From the NCBI RefSeq assembly GCF_019711515.1, contig NZ_JAIGNO010000004.1, positions 62,001 through 126,000 on the forward strand: 64,000 bases of DNA. Direction: 5' to 3'. The notes under the pieces were generated by a model, which was not told the origin of the DNA, did not search any database, and saw nothing but the letters and a program-made list of their open reading frames with translations. Position 1 is the first letter of the stretch. Each line of letters begins with the position of its first letter. Shown here piece after piece: positions 55,607 through 64,000 of this stretch. The translations under genes and the position numbers were made by a program. The stretch comes from Qipengyuania qiaonensis (GTDB taxonomy: Bacteria; Pseudomonadota; Alphaproteobacteria; Sphingomonadales; Sphingomonadaceae).

Positions 55607-57721
55607 TCAGTCCGCGAGGCGCTGGAGCAGATAGATCATCTGCAGCGCCTGAATCTTGGCGCGCTGTTCATTGTCGACGCCGCCGGAATGGCCGCCTGTC
55701 GTGTCCTCGAAATAGAAATAGTCCTGGCCGAGTTCCTTCACCCTTGCAGCTCCCTTGCGCGCATGCGCCGGGTGGGTGCGGTCATCCGCGGTCGAGGCCC
55801 AGAAGAACGGGGCGGGGTAGTCCTTGGCTTCGAGCAGCTTCTGGTAGGGCGAATAGGGTTCGATCCATGCACGTTGTTCGGGAACGCGCGGATCGCCGTA
55901 TTCTCCAACCCAGGACGCGCCGCGGCCGATGAGGTGATAGCGCAGCATGTCGAACAGCGGAATCTGGACGATTGCCGCGTTGAACAATTCGGGTCGCTGG
56001 GTAAAGGCCGTCCCGACCAGCAAACCGCCCTGGGAACCGCCCTGGATGCCAAGGTGCTCGGGCGAAGTGATGTCGCGGGCGATGGCATCTTCCGCGATGG
56101 CAATGAAATCGTCCCAGGTACGCTGCTTGTTTTCGCGGATCGCGCTCTGGTGCCAGCCGGGGCCGAATTCGCCGCCGCCGCGCATATTCCCGAGGATATA
56201 GGCTCCGCCGCGCTCGAGCCAGATTTTTCCGATCGAGCCCAGATAGGAGGGCAGGCGTGGAACCTGGAAGCCGCCATATCCGGTAAGCAGCGTCGGGTTG
56301 GTACCGTCCATTGCCATGCCCTTCGGCTTGACCAGGAAATAGGGAATTTTCGTTCCATCGGCGCTGGTCGCCTCGAACTGTTCGACCTCCATACCGGTTG
56401 CATCGAAGTAGCTCGGCGAGGTCTTGATAACTTCCGGCGCACCGCTGCCGTCGGAATAATAGAGCGTCGAGGGTGTCAGGAAATCGGTGACCGAATACAT
56501 GATCTCATCCGATCCGTCCGAAGCGGCTGCGACGTCCAGCGTCGAATTGTCCGGCAGTTCTATCTCGCTCGAAACCCAAGATCCGTCGACGTGATCGAAT
56601 TTGAGCACCCTGCCACGCACATTGTCGAGCAGGCTGACATAGAGACTTTCGGACGTGTTCGCCGCCCCTTGCTTGGTCTGCCTGTCTTCCGGAGCCCAGA
56701 CGAGCGTCTTCGCTGCACCGTTGGGATCGGCTTTGAACTGTTCCAGATCGACCGAAACGAGGGCATCGGCCGGGAATGTTGTACCCTGCGTTTCCCAATC
56801 GACATCGGTCGAAAACAGCAACTGACCGTCGATCAACCCGTAAGGCGCAGCCTTGAGCGGCATGTCCAACCGGACCCACTCGCCGTCCTTCTGCCAGTAA
56901 TATTCGGTCTCGTGAAAGCTGGTCGCACGGAAGGCATACGTGCCGTGAACGGTTCCGGTGTGATCGCGCAGCAAAGTCGCGCCCGACCATACGTCGGACT
57001 CCTCGCCGCGCCAGATTTCCTCCGCTTCCGCGATCGGCGTTCCGCGCTTCCAACGGCGCGTGGTACGCGGATACTGGCTCTCGGTTAGCGTGCCTTCACC
57101 GAAATCGCGGCTAACGAGCAATGTGTCCTTGTCGAGCCATTGGATGCCGCCCTGACTTTTCTGATCGAGCACGAAACCATTCTCGACGAAGCTCTTGGTC
57201 GCCATGTCGAATTCGCGAAGCACCGTGGCGTCCTCTCCGCCATCGGATAGCGCGATCATGCACAGGCGTTCTTCGGGCGGCAGGCAGGTATAGCCCTTGT
57301 AGACCCATTCGCGGCCCTCGGCCGTGGCAAGAGCGTCGACATCGAGCACGGTTTCCCATTCCGGATTGTCGGTGCGATAGCTTGCCAGCGTGGTCCGGCG
57401 GACGAGGCCGCGCGGGTTCTGCTTGTCCTGCCAGAAATTGTACAGTCCATCCGGACGGATCGATACGTAGGGAATGCGATCTTCACTATCGTAAATCGCC
57501 AGCGCTTCCGCCTTGACCTCCTCAAAGCGGGGATCGCCGGCGATCAATTCCATGGTGCGTTCGTTTTCGGCGCGAACCCAGTCGAGCGCCTTGTCGCTGC
57601 GGGCTTCTTCGAGCCAGATGTAACTATCTTCTGCAGGGCCGGGGATGTCATCCTGAGCAACTGCCGTATGGGTTGTAAGCGTCATGGCAGCGGCAATGGC
57701 CAGCGCAGATACGAGTTTCAA
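55607..57721 (-). CDS. prolyl oligopeptidase family serine peptidase (S9)
   Basis: 704 aa. The signal peptide is residues 1-22 (TAVA-Q), so periplasmic. A seven-bladed propeller (about 75-440) precedes an alpha/beta hydrolase domain (445-704). The catalytic Ser563 is in GIQGGSQGG, the Asp is in the ADDRTHP segment (646-647), and His678 is in GGHSGG. It cleaves short peptides, likely after proline. It stands alone and complements ggt and pepA in peptide use. Confidence 0.94.
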   Translation of the reverse strand: MKLVSALAIAAAMTLTTHTAVAQDDIPGPAEDSYIWLEEARSDKALDWVRAENERTMELIAGDPRFEEVKAEALAIYDSEDRIPYVSIRPDGLYNFWQDKQNPRGLVRRTTLASYRTDNPEWETVLDVDALATAEGREWVYKGYTCLPPEERLCMIALSDGGEDATVLREFDMATKSFVENGFVLDQKSQGGIQWLDKDTLLVSRDFGEGTLTESQYPRTTRRWKRGTPIAEAEEIWRGEESDVWSGATLLRDHTGTVHGTYAFRATSFHETEYYWQKDGEWVRLDMPLKAAPYGLIDGQLLFSTDVDWETQGTTFPADALVSVDLEQFKADPNGAAKTLVWAPEDRQTKQGAANTSESLYVSLLDNVRGRVLKFDHVDGSWVSSEIELPDNSTLDVAAASDGSDEIMYSVTDFLTPSTLYYSDGSGAPEVIKTSPSYFDATGMEVEQFEATSADGTKIPYFLVKPKGMAMDGTNPTLLTGYGGFQVPRLPSYLGSIGKIWLERGGAYILGNMRGGGEFGPGWHQSAIRENKQRTWDDFIAIAEDAIARDITSPEHLGIQGGSQGGLLVGTAFTQRPELFNAAIVQIPLFDMLRYHLIGRGASWVGEYGDPRVPEQRAWIEPYSPYQKLLEAKDYPAPFFWASTADDRTHPAHARKGAARVKELGQDYFYFEDTTGGHSGGVDNEQRAKIQALQMIYLLQRLAD

Positions 57722-57790
57722 GTGCGTCCCTCCGGAATTTGCAGAAACGTCTTGTGCCGTCCCAGCAAAGCCCTGACAAGACTCACTTGG

Positions 57791-59293
57791 TCAGTAGCCT
57801 GGCGTTGACAGATCCCGTCGCAGCCAGATGGAAAGGTTGCGATGCTGAATGCGCTCCTTGGCGATGACTACATATTTTTCAGCCAGCGTCGACTGCACGT
57901 GCGCGAGTACTTCTTCGTTCTGCAGCGTGAATGGGCGGTCGGCGGTCACGACGACGGGCGGTTGGGTGGCGAAGATGCGGCGAACCTCGTCGATCTGCCT
58001 GACTTCGAGCGAGTTGCGTTCAAGCGCGTTGTTGAGATGGTCGGGATAGATCAGCCGCGTCGGCAAGCAGCTATCCGTGGTGGAGTACAACGCCGTCGGG
58101 CCATCGAAAACCCACAGACAGGCCTTGTCGCCGTCGACATGCGGTTCGATGGCTGCAGCCAGTTTGTCCATTGCCGCACGATTTGCCTGCGATGCTTCGA
58201 TGCGTGACGGGTAGTAGAGCAGGCCGAACAAAAGCACGCTGGTAACGACGAGAAAGATAACCCTGAACGGTCCCTCGCGATCGAAGAACGGTATAGCGAC
58301 TAGCAATGCGCCGGGAACCAGCGCGGCAAAATAGTAGGCATAGACGGTCGAAGGCAGGTAGACGGTCGCGAGCGATGCACCGAACATGGCCCAGAAGAAG
58401 CGGTAGCTTGCAAGATCGCGCGGCGGGCGAATGCGGAATCGCGCATATGTGCCCGCAATTGCCAAGATGATCAGTGGCGCAAGGAAGAGCGTCTGCAATG
58501 CCACGAAACGTCCGCCCGGGTAGGGTGCACGGAGGAAAAAGCTGACGAAATTGGCAAACCAGAACTCGTCCCATCCGCCTACCGCGAGGTAGAATAGCCC
58601 AACAATCGCGCTGGGCAATATGCCGATTGCGGCGAAGCCTGATGTTATTGTTGCGAGTTCGGCCGTACTACGGCCTGCACGATATTGCCCCCAAAGCGCC
58701 CATAGACCAAAGAAGAGGCACTGCGGCAGAACGGTGTATTTCACCTGCAACGCCAGCCCCCCGATGAGCATGGCGAGAAGCGCCCGCCGAATGGCCTGTG
58801 GATGACCGGTATCGCGTACAAGCAGTGCCATGCCGAGAATTGCCGGTACATGGAAGACCTCCGCCTGCGCCGATTGCGAGCCGTAGATCGTCATCAGAAC
58901 GATATAGAGCATCGCCAACACCGTAGCGATGCCACCGTCGACCAGCAGGAGGGCAAGGCGGCGCAGCAGGACGGCACCAAGCACGATGAAACCGGTCGCG
59001 AGGAGCTGATAGGACCACGGCGCGGGCAGTCCGCTCGCGTCGGCGAGACCGAAGAGCAGGAACAGGCCAAAAGGCTTGCGATCCCACAGGTCGACGAAAG
59101 GCAGTTGCCCCTGCCAAATCTGGCTGCCGATCAGCGCATAGAGCTGTTCGTCCACATCGGCGTTATGGTCGCCCATGTAGGGCATGCGCACAATAAGCGC
59201 GCAGAGTGTGAGCAGCGGCACGAGCCACAGCCACTCGCGCGAGGTGTTCGTGGCCTGCCCGCTTGTCGGAATCTCCAGGCTAAGTGCAGTCAT
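57791..59293 (-). CDS. GT39/ArnT-like membrane glycosyltransferase
   Basis: 500 aa from the ATG at 59293. About eleven to twelve membrane segments cover 20-385, and a soluble C-terminal domain follows (390-500). Early acidic residues (GDHNADVDEQLYAL) and a WDRKPFGLFLLF motif match GT-C fold enzymes that use polyprenyl-phosphate sugars. Substrate unknown; possibly decoration of a polysaccharide or lipid. No other glycan genes are adjacent. Confidence 0.8.
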   Translation of the reverse strand: MTALSLEIPTSGQATNTSREWLWLVPLLTLCALIVRMPYMGDHNADVDEQLYALIGSQIWQGQLPFVDLWDRKPFGLFLLFGLADASGLPAPWSYQLLATGFIVLGAVLLRRLALLLVDGGIATVLAMLYIVLMTIYGSQSAQAEVFHVPAILGMALLVRDTGHPQAIRRALLAMLIGGLALQVKYTVLPQCLFFGLWALWGQYRAGRSTAELATITSGFAAIGILPSAIVGLFYLAVGGWDEFWFANFVSFFLRAPYPGGRFVALQTLFLAPLIILAIAGTYARFRIRPPRDLASYRFFWAMFGASLATVYLPSTVYAYYFAALVPGALLVAIPFFDREGPFRVIFLVVTSVLLFGLLYYPSRIEASQANRAAMDKLAAAIEPHVDGDKACLWVFDGPTALYSTTDSCLPTRLIYPDHLNNALERNSLEVRQIDEVRRIFATQPPVVVTADRPFTLQNEEVLAHVQSTLAEKYVVIAKERIQHRNLSIWLRRDLSTPGY

Positions 59294-59390
59294 CGAAACA
59301 ATTCTTCCCCGGTGCAGGTGCGCGCGAGTTTCTTGCACAGCGTAGTTAATATTCGATTGCCGCTTCGCTGTTTGCCTGACAGCACCGGCA

Positions 59391-59424
59391 AGCAAAAAAG
59401 GGCGACCCAATGGGCCGCCCTTCG
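59391..59424 (-). terminator. intrinsic terminator of the atp operon
   Basis: On the minus strand AAGGGCG pairs with CGCCCTT around an 11-base loop (59399-59422), then six T residues. It lies 25 bp after the atpC stop. Confidence 0.85.
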
Positions 59425-59448
59425 CTTGTCCGGTTTGTCGTGAGGCAG

Positions 59449-59706
59449 TCAGCCGTCGACGTGTTCCGCCAGCACCGTCAGCCCATTCTCGCCCACTTCG
59501 GCAAAGCCGCCGCGGACCTCGATGGTTTCGGGTGCTGCGCCTTCGGTCTTGTAGACCTGTACTGCTCCATCGCGGATCGTCGACATGAATGGCGCATGGC
59601 CTTCGAGCACGCCGAATTCGCCTTCCGTACCGGGCACGACGACCATGTGGACGTCTTCCGAACGGACCAGCTTGGCCGGTGTGACAAGTTCGAAGTGAAG
59701 GGCCAT
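59449..59706 (-). CDS. atpC: ATP synthase epsilon subunit, short form
   Basis: 85 aa. It covers the N-terminal beta-sandwich ([24 protein letters not shown] in part, [16 protein letters not shown], [19 protein letters not shown] end), but the C-terminal helical hairpin of the usual 130-140 aa epsilon is absent. The hairpin inhibits ATP hydrolysis in many bacteria, so this enzyme must be controlled otherwise, for example by the zeta subunit of alphaproteobacteria. Last gene of the operon, 4 bp behind atpD, with a terminator after it. Confidence 0.95.
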   Translation of the reverse strand: MALHFELVTPAKLVRSEDVHMVVVPGTEGEFGVLEGHAPFMSTIRDGAVQVYKTEGAAPETIEVRGGFAEVGENGLTVLAEHVDG

Positions 59707-59710
59707 GAGC

Positions 59711-61171
<1,461 letters not shown>

Positions 61172-61200
61172 CTATGTCCTGACTTGGGGTTTATTGCGCC

Positions 61201-61536
61201 TTAGCCGACGCAAACATTTTCCGGATCGGCAAAGGTCCATTCGCCGTCGCCGGCGGTAAGGGTTGCCTTGTTGCGGAGATACTCGTCTTCGCCGAGACCG
61301 AATTCGCACAAAACATCGGGCGAGCCCATGCCGGCGCGTTTGCAAACGGCGGTGTTGACTGCCTCATCCTCCGGGCATGTCTCGGCGTACTTCGCGGTGA
61401 AGAAGGCCTGGTCCGGTGCCGCGAGAGTTTCGATCGGCTCGGGCGTGACCACCTGTTCAGGGGTCGGCTGAGCCGCGGGCTCCTCGCCGCAGGCGGCGAG
61501 CAGGGCAAGGGGAAGGAGGAGGGCGAAGTTCTTCAC
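61201..61536 (-). CDS. small lipoprotein between atpG and atpD
   Basis: 111 aa with a clear lipobox (LLAAC, Cys16). The mature part starts with a Pro/Glu-rich linker (GEEPAAQPTPEQVVTPEP) and has four Cys (CPED, VCKR, LCEF, NVCVG), which could form disulfides in the periplasm. I recognise no family. It lies 11 bp after atpG and 32 bp before atpD, so it is probably transcribed with the ATP synthase genes. Confidence 0.85.
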   Translation of the reverse strand: MKNFALLLPLALLAACGEEPAAQPTPEQVVTPEPIETLAAPDQAFFTAKYAETCPEDEAVNTAVCKRAGMGSPDVLCEFGLGEDEYLRNKATLTAGDGEWTFADPENVCVG

Positions 61537-61547
61537 GTAATGTATCC

Positions 61548-62420
61548 TTAGAGTGCTTCTGCACCGGCGATGATTTCGATCAGCTCGGTGGTAATCGCCG
61601 CCTGACGGCTTCGGTTGTATTGGATGGTAAGCTTGTTGATGAGGTCGCCCGCGTTGCGCGTCGCGTTGTCCATCGCCGTCATCGAGGCGCCCTGTTCGGA
61701 CGCTTCGCGTTCCAGCAGGGCACCGAATAGCTGCGTCTTGACGTAGCGGGGCAGGAGTTCCTCGAGGATCTCTTCTTCGCCCGGCTCGTATTCGACAACC
61801 GCGTCACCGCCGGTCGCGCCACCTTCGGGCGATGGCACGGGGATCAGCTGATCGACCGTCGGATCCTGCGCGAGAGCCGACTGAAAGATCGGGTATACGA
61901 GGTGGGCGACATCGAATTCACCCTTTTCGAAACGTTCGATCAGATCGTCGGCGATCGCTTCGGCTTCTTCGAAGCCCGGATTGCGCACAGTCGACGTGTC
62001 GAAATGTTTTTCGATATTGTTGGCAAAGTCGCGCTTGATCGGGGCGCGGCCTTTTTTGCCGACAAGATAGAACTTCACGTCCTTACCTTCGGCAATCAAG
62101 GCCCTTGCCTTGACCTTGGCAGCCTTGACGATGTTGGAGTTGAGACCGCCGCACAAACCCTTGTCGGTGTTGACGACCACCAGCAGGTGGCGCTTGTCCG
62201 ATCCGGTGCCGGCGAGCAGTTTCGGCGCACTGTCTCCGCTGACCATGCCGGCAAGCGAGGCCATCACGCCCGACAGCCGCTCGGCATAGGGTCGCGCGGC
62301 TTCGGCCGCCGCCTGCGCACGGCGCAGCTTGGCCGCCGCGACCATCTGCTTGGCCTTGGTGATCTTCTGGGTCGATTTGACCGAGTTGATCCGGCCCTTG
62401 AGTTCTTTGAGGCTAGCCAT
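61548..62420 (-). CDS. atpG: ATP synthase gamma subunit
   Basis: 290 aa. [29 protein letters not shown] (in part) at the N-terminus and [26 protein letters not shown] (in part) at the C-terminus are the two helices of the rotor coiled coil. The Rossmann-like middle has LCGGLNSNI. It transmits rotation from Fo to F1. Preceded by the ABM gene and followed by the lipoprotein gene. Confidence 0.98.
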   Translation of the reverse strand: MASLKELKGRINSVKSTQKITKAKQMVAAAKLRRAQAAAEAARPYAERLSGVMASLAGMVSGDSAPKLLAGTGSDKRHLLVVVNTDKGLCGGLNSNIVKAAKVKARALIAEGKDVKFYLVGKKGRAPIKRDFANNIEKHFDTSTVRNPGFEEAEAIADDLIERFEKGEFDVAHLVYPIFQSALAQDPTVDQLIPVPSPEGGATGGDAVVEYEPGEEEILEELLPRYVKTQLFGALLEREASEQGASMTAMDNATRNAGDLINKLTIQYNRSRQAAITTELIEIIAGAEAL

Positions 62421-62427
62421 ATCCTGT

Positions 62428-62721
62428 TCAGCCTTCCAGCGACTTCACTTCGACGAGTTGCGGTTCCGACTGGAGCCAGTTCTCGTATCTGGCGAAGACG
62501 TCTTTGGTATATTCCTGAGCATGGTGGAAATCGAACGCGTCGCGATCCGCCCACTCTTCGAAAATCATGATCGTGCTCGAACCGTCCGCTGCGCGGTGCG
62601 GTTCGAAAGAGATGCATCCGTCTTCGGCACGCGTTGCAGGCACGATAGCGGCCAATGCCTGAGCGGCGGCCTCCATATGCTCTGGCTTGACCGGGATGGT
62701 GGCGAAAACGGTATAACTCAT
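62428..62721 (-). CDS. antibiotic biosynthesis monooxygenase (ABM) family protein inside the atp operon
   Basis: 97 aa from the ATG at 62721 ([17 protein letters not shown]). It has the ABM/YgiN ferredoxin-like fold: [57 protein letters not shown] proteins include quinol monooxygenases and small oxidases; the YgiN type acts on quinols. It sits between atpA and atpG with 7-bp gaps on both sides, so it is surely in the same transcript. Confidence 0.88.
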   Translation of the reverse strand: MSYTVFATIPVKPEHMEAAAQALAAIVPATRAEDGCISFEPHRAADGSSTIMIFEEWADRDAFDFHHAQEYTKDVFARYENWLQSEPQLVEVKSLEG

Positions 62722-62728
62722 CGGTCGA

Positions 62729-64000
62729 TCAGGCGAACTGCTTGGCGAAGGTCTTGAGCGCGTCGACGACCTTGTTCTTCGTATCGTCCTCGAACTTACC
62801 AGTGGTGCGGATTTCTTCCAGCACGCTAGCATGTTCGGACCGCATGAAGCTCAGCATCTGGGCTTCGTAATCGGTTACGCGGTCGACAGCGACACCGTCG
62901 AGATAGCCATTCGTCCCGGCGAAGATCGACACGACCTGTTCTTCAACCGGCATCGGCGAAAACTGCGGCTGCTTGAGCAGCTCGGTCAGGCGCGCGCCGC
63001 GGTTGAGGAGCTTCTGCGTGGCAGCATCGAGGTCCGAACCGAACTGCGCAAAAGCGGCCATTTCGCGATACTGTGCCAGGTCAAGCTTCATCGAACCGGC
63101 GACCTTCTTCATCGCCTTGGTCTGGGCGGCCCCGCCTACGCGGCTGACCGACAGGCCGACGTTGATGGCCGGGCGAATGCCCTGATAGAACAGGTCGGTT
63201 TCGAGGAAGATCTGACCGTCGGTGATCGAGATCACGTTGGTCGGGATATAGGCCGACACGTCGCCCGCCTGCGTTTCGATGATCGGCAGCGCGGTGAGCG
63301 AGCCCGAACCGTTATTGCCATTCATCTTGGCCGCACGCTCGAGCAAGCGGCTGTGGAGATAGAACACGTCGCCCGGATAGGCTTCGCGGCCCGGCGGGCG
63401 GCGCAGCAGCAGCGACATCTGGCGGTATGCAACGGCCTGCTTGGACAGGTCGTCGTAGACGATCACGGCGTGCATGCCGTTGTCGCGGAAGAATTCGCCC
63501 ATCGTGCAGCCGGTGTAGGGAGCGAGATACTGCAGCGGAGCCGGTTCCGAAGCGGTCGCGGCAACGACGATGGAGTATTCCATCGCGCCGTTCTCTTCGA
63601 GCTGCTTGACGATCTGCGCAACGGTCGAGCGCTTCTGACCGACGGCGACGTAGATGCAGTACAGCTTCTTGCCTTCATCGCCCGAGGCGTTGACTTCCTT
63701 CTGGTTGATGAAGGTGTCGATTGCCACGGCCGACTTACCGGTCTGACGGTCGCCGATGATGAGTTCGCGCTGGCCGCGGCCAACGGGCACGAGCGCGTCG
63801 ATAGCCTTGAGGCCCGACTGCACGGGCTCCGAAACCGATTCACGCGGGATGATGCCCGGAGCCTTCACTTCGACGCGGCGGCGTTCGGTGGATTCGATCG
63901 GGCCCTTGCCGTCGATCGGGTTGCCAAGGGCATCGACCACGCGACCGAGCAGACCCTTGCCGACGGGCACGTCGACGATGGTTTGGGTCCGCTTGACGCT
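62729..64000 (-). CDS. atpA: ATP synthase alpha subunit, partial
   Basis: 423 residues are visible; the reading frame stays open to the end of the window, so the N-terminus is missing. Walker A is GDRQTGKS and the signature [17 protein letters not shown] is present, with [21 protein letters not shown] near the visible start. Forms the alpha3beta3 head with AtpD. The atpH gene should lie beyond the window end. Confidence 0.98.
   Translation of the reverse strand, partial: SVKRTQTIVDVPVGKGLLGRVVDALGNPIDGKGPIESTERRRVEVKAPGIIPRESVSEPVQSGLKAIDALVPVGRGQRELIIGDRQTGKSAVAIDTFINQKEVNASGDEGKKLYCIYVAVGQKRSTVAQIVKQLEENGAMEYSIVVAATASEPAPLQYLAPYTGCTMGEFFRDNGMHAVIVYDDLSKQAVAYRQMSLLLRRPPGREAYPGDVFYLHSRLLERAAKMNGNNGSGSLTALPIIETQAGDVSAYIPTNVISITDGQIFLETDLFYQGIRPAINVGLSVSRVGGAAQTKAMKKVAGSMKLDLAQYREMAAFAQFGSDLDAATQKLLNRGARLTELLKQPQFSPMPVEEQVVSIFAGTNGYLDGVAVDRVTDYEAQMLSFMRSEHASVLEEIRTTGKFEDDTKNKVVDALKTFAKQFA

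Noticed and set aside
55589..57088. 499-codon frame on the plus strand
   Set aside because: Antisense to the prolyl oligopeptidase, whose catalytic triad is intact.

Overview
This window is GC-rich (low-to-mid 60s percent by eye) chromosome with dense, mostly co-directional housekeeping genes. It fits an alphaproteobacterium of the Sphingomonadales, probably Erythrobacteraceae (Erythrobacter, Qipengyuania or Altererythrobacter-like). The grounds are a circularly permuted two-piece tmRNA with the tag ANDNEALALAA, an HdaA-type DnaA regulator, DUF2794, large TonB receptors, and the lptD-surA-pdxA-rsmA and tesA/ybbA/ybbP-like arrangements. The genus is inference. I see no prophage, insertion sequence, CRISPR array, tRNA or rRNA.

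Layout. 1-1.7 kb: end of an alpha-E / transglutaminase / Anbu operon. 1.8-3.6 kb: orphan LuxR regulator with a degenerate receiver, extensin-like lipoprotein, VOC protein. 3.8-7.4 kb: iron-uptake unit (Fur-box-like site, PepSY membrane protein, small membrane protein, TonB siderophore receptor). 7.4-16.8 kb: ggt and putP, an outer-membrane barrel protein, typA, a second TonB receptor. 17-22 kb: LolD/YbbP-like ABC exporter, divergent GDSL lipoprotein esterase, recF. 22.0-22.8 kb: a sigma-54-type promoter with a perfect upstream palindrome, two tandem paralogous micropeptides and a PspC-domain protein; I rate this the most interesting locus. 22.8-26.4 kb: lemA, two TPM-domain genes, a Nudix hydrolase and an SDR in one operon. 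26.4-28.7 kb: mscL, ssrA, DM13 protein, GNAT, small membrane protein. 28.7-32.3 kb: astB, astA and an M20 hydrolase (arginine succinylation). 32.3-36.3 kb: glcB and a membrane diguanylate cyclase. 36.3-42.1 kb: lptD-surA-pdxA-rsmA. 42.2-51.7 kb: pepA, holC, a lipoprotein, ndk, a sulfotransferase, purM with a purN-MmcQ fusion, a divergent secreted protein, hdaA, cysE, DUF2794. 51.8-59.3 kb: SDR, gph, glmU, HNH protein, PilZ protein, prolyl oligopeptidase, glycosyltransferase. 59.4-64 kb: atpC, atpD, atpG and partial atpA, interrupted by a lipoprotein gene and an ABM monooxygenase gene.

Functional picture: an aerobic heterotroph that imports iron chelates through TonB, degrades peptides, glutathione and arginine, uses glyoxylate through malate synthase G, and maintains its outer membrane (LptD, SurA, LolD-like exporter). 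It also has envelope-stress-type modules (PspC, LemA/TPM, MscL). Apart from the tmRNA region, no stretch over about 300 bases lacks a gene.
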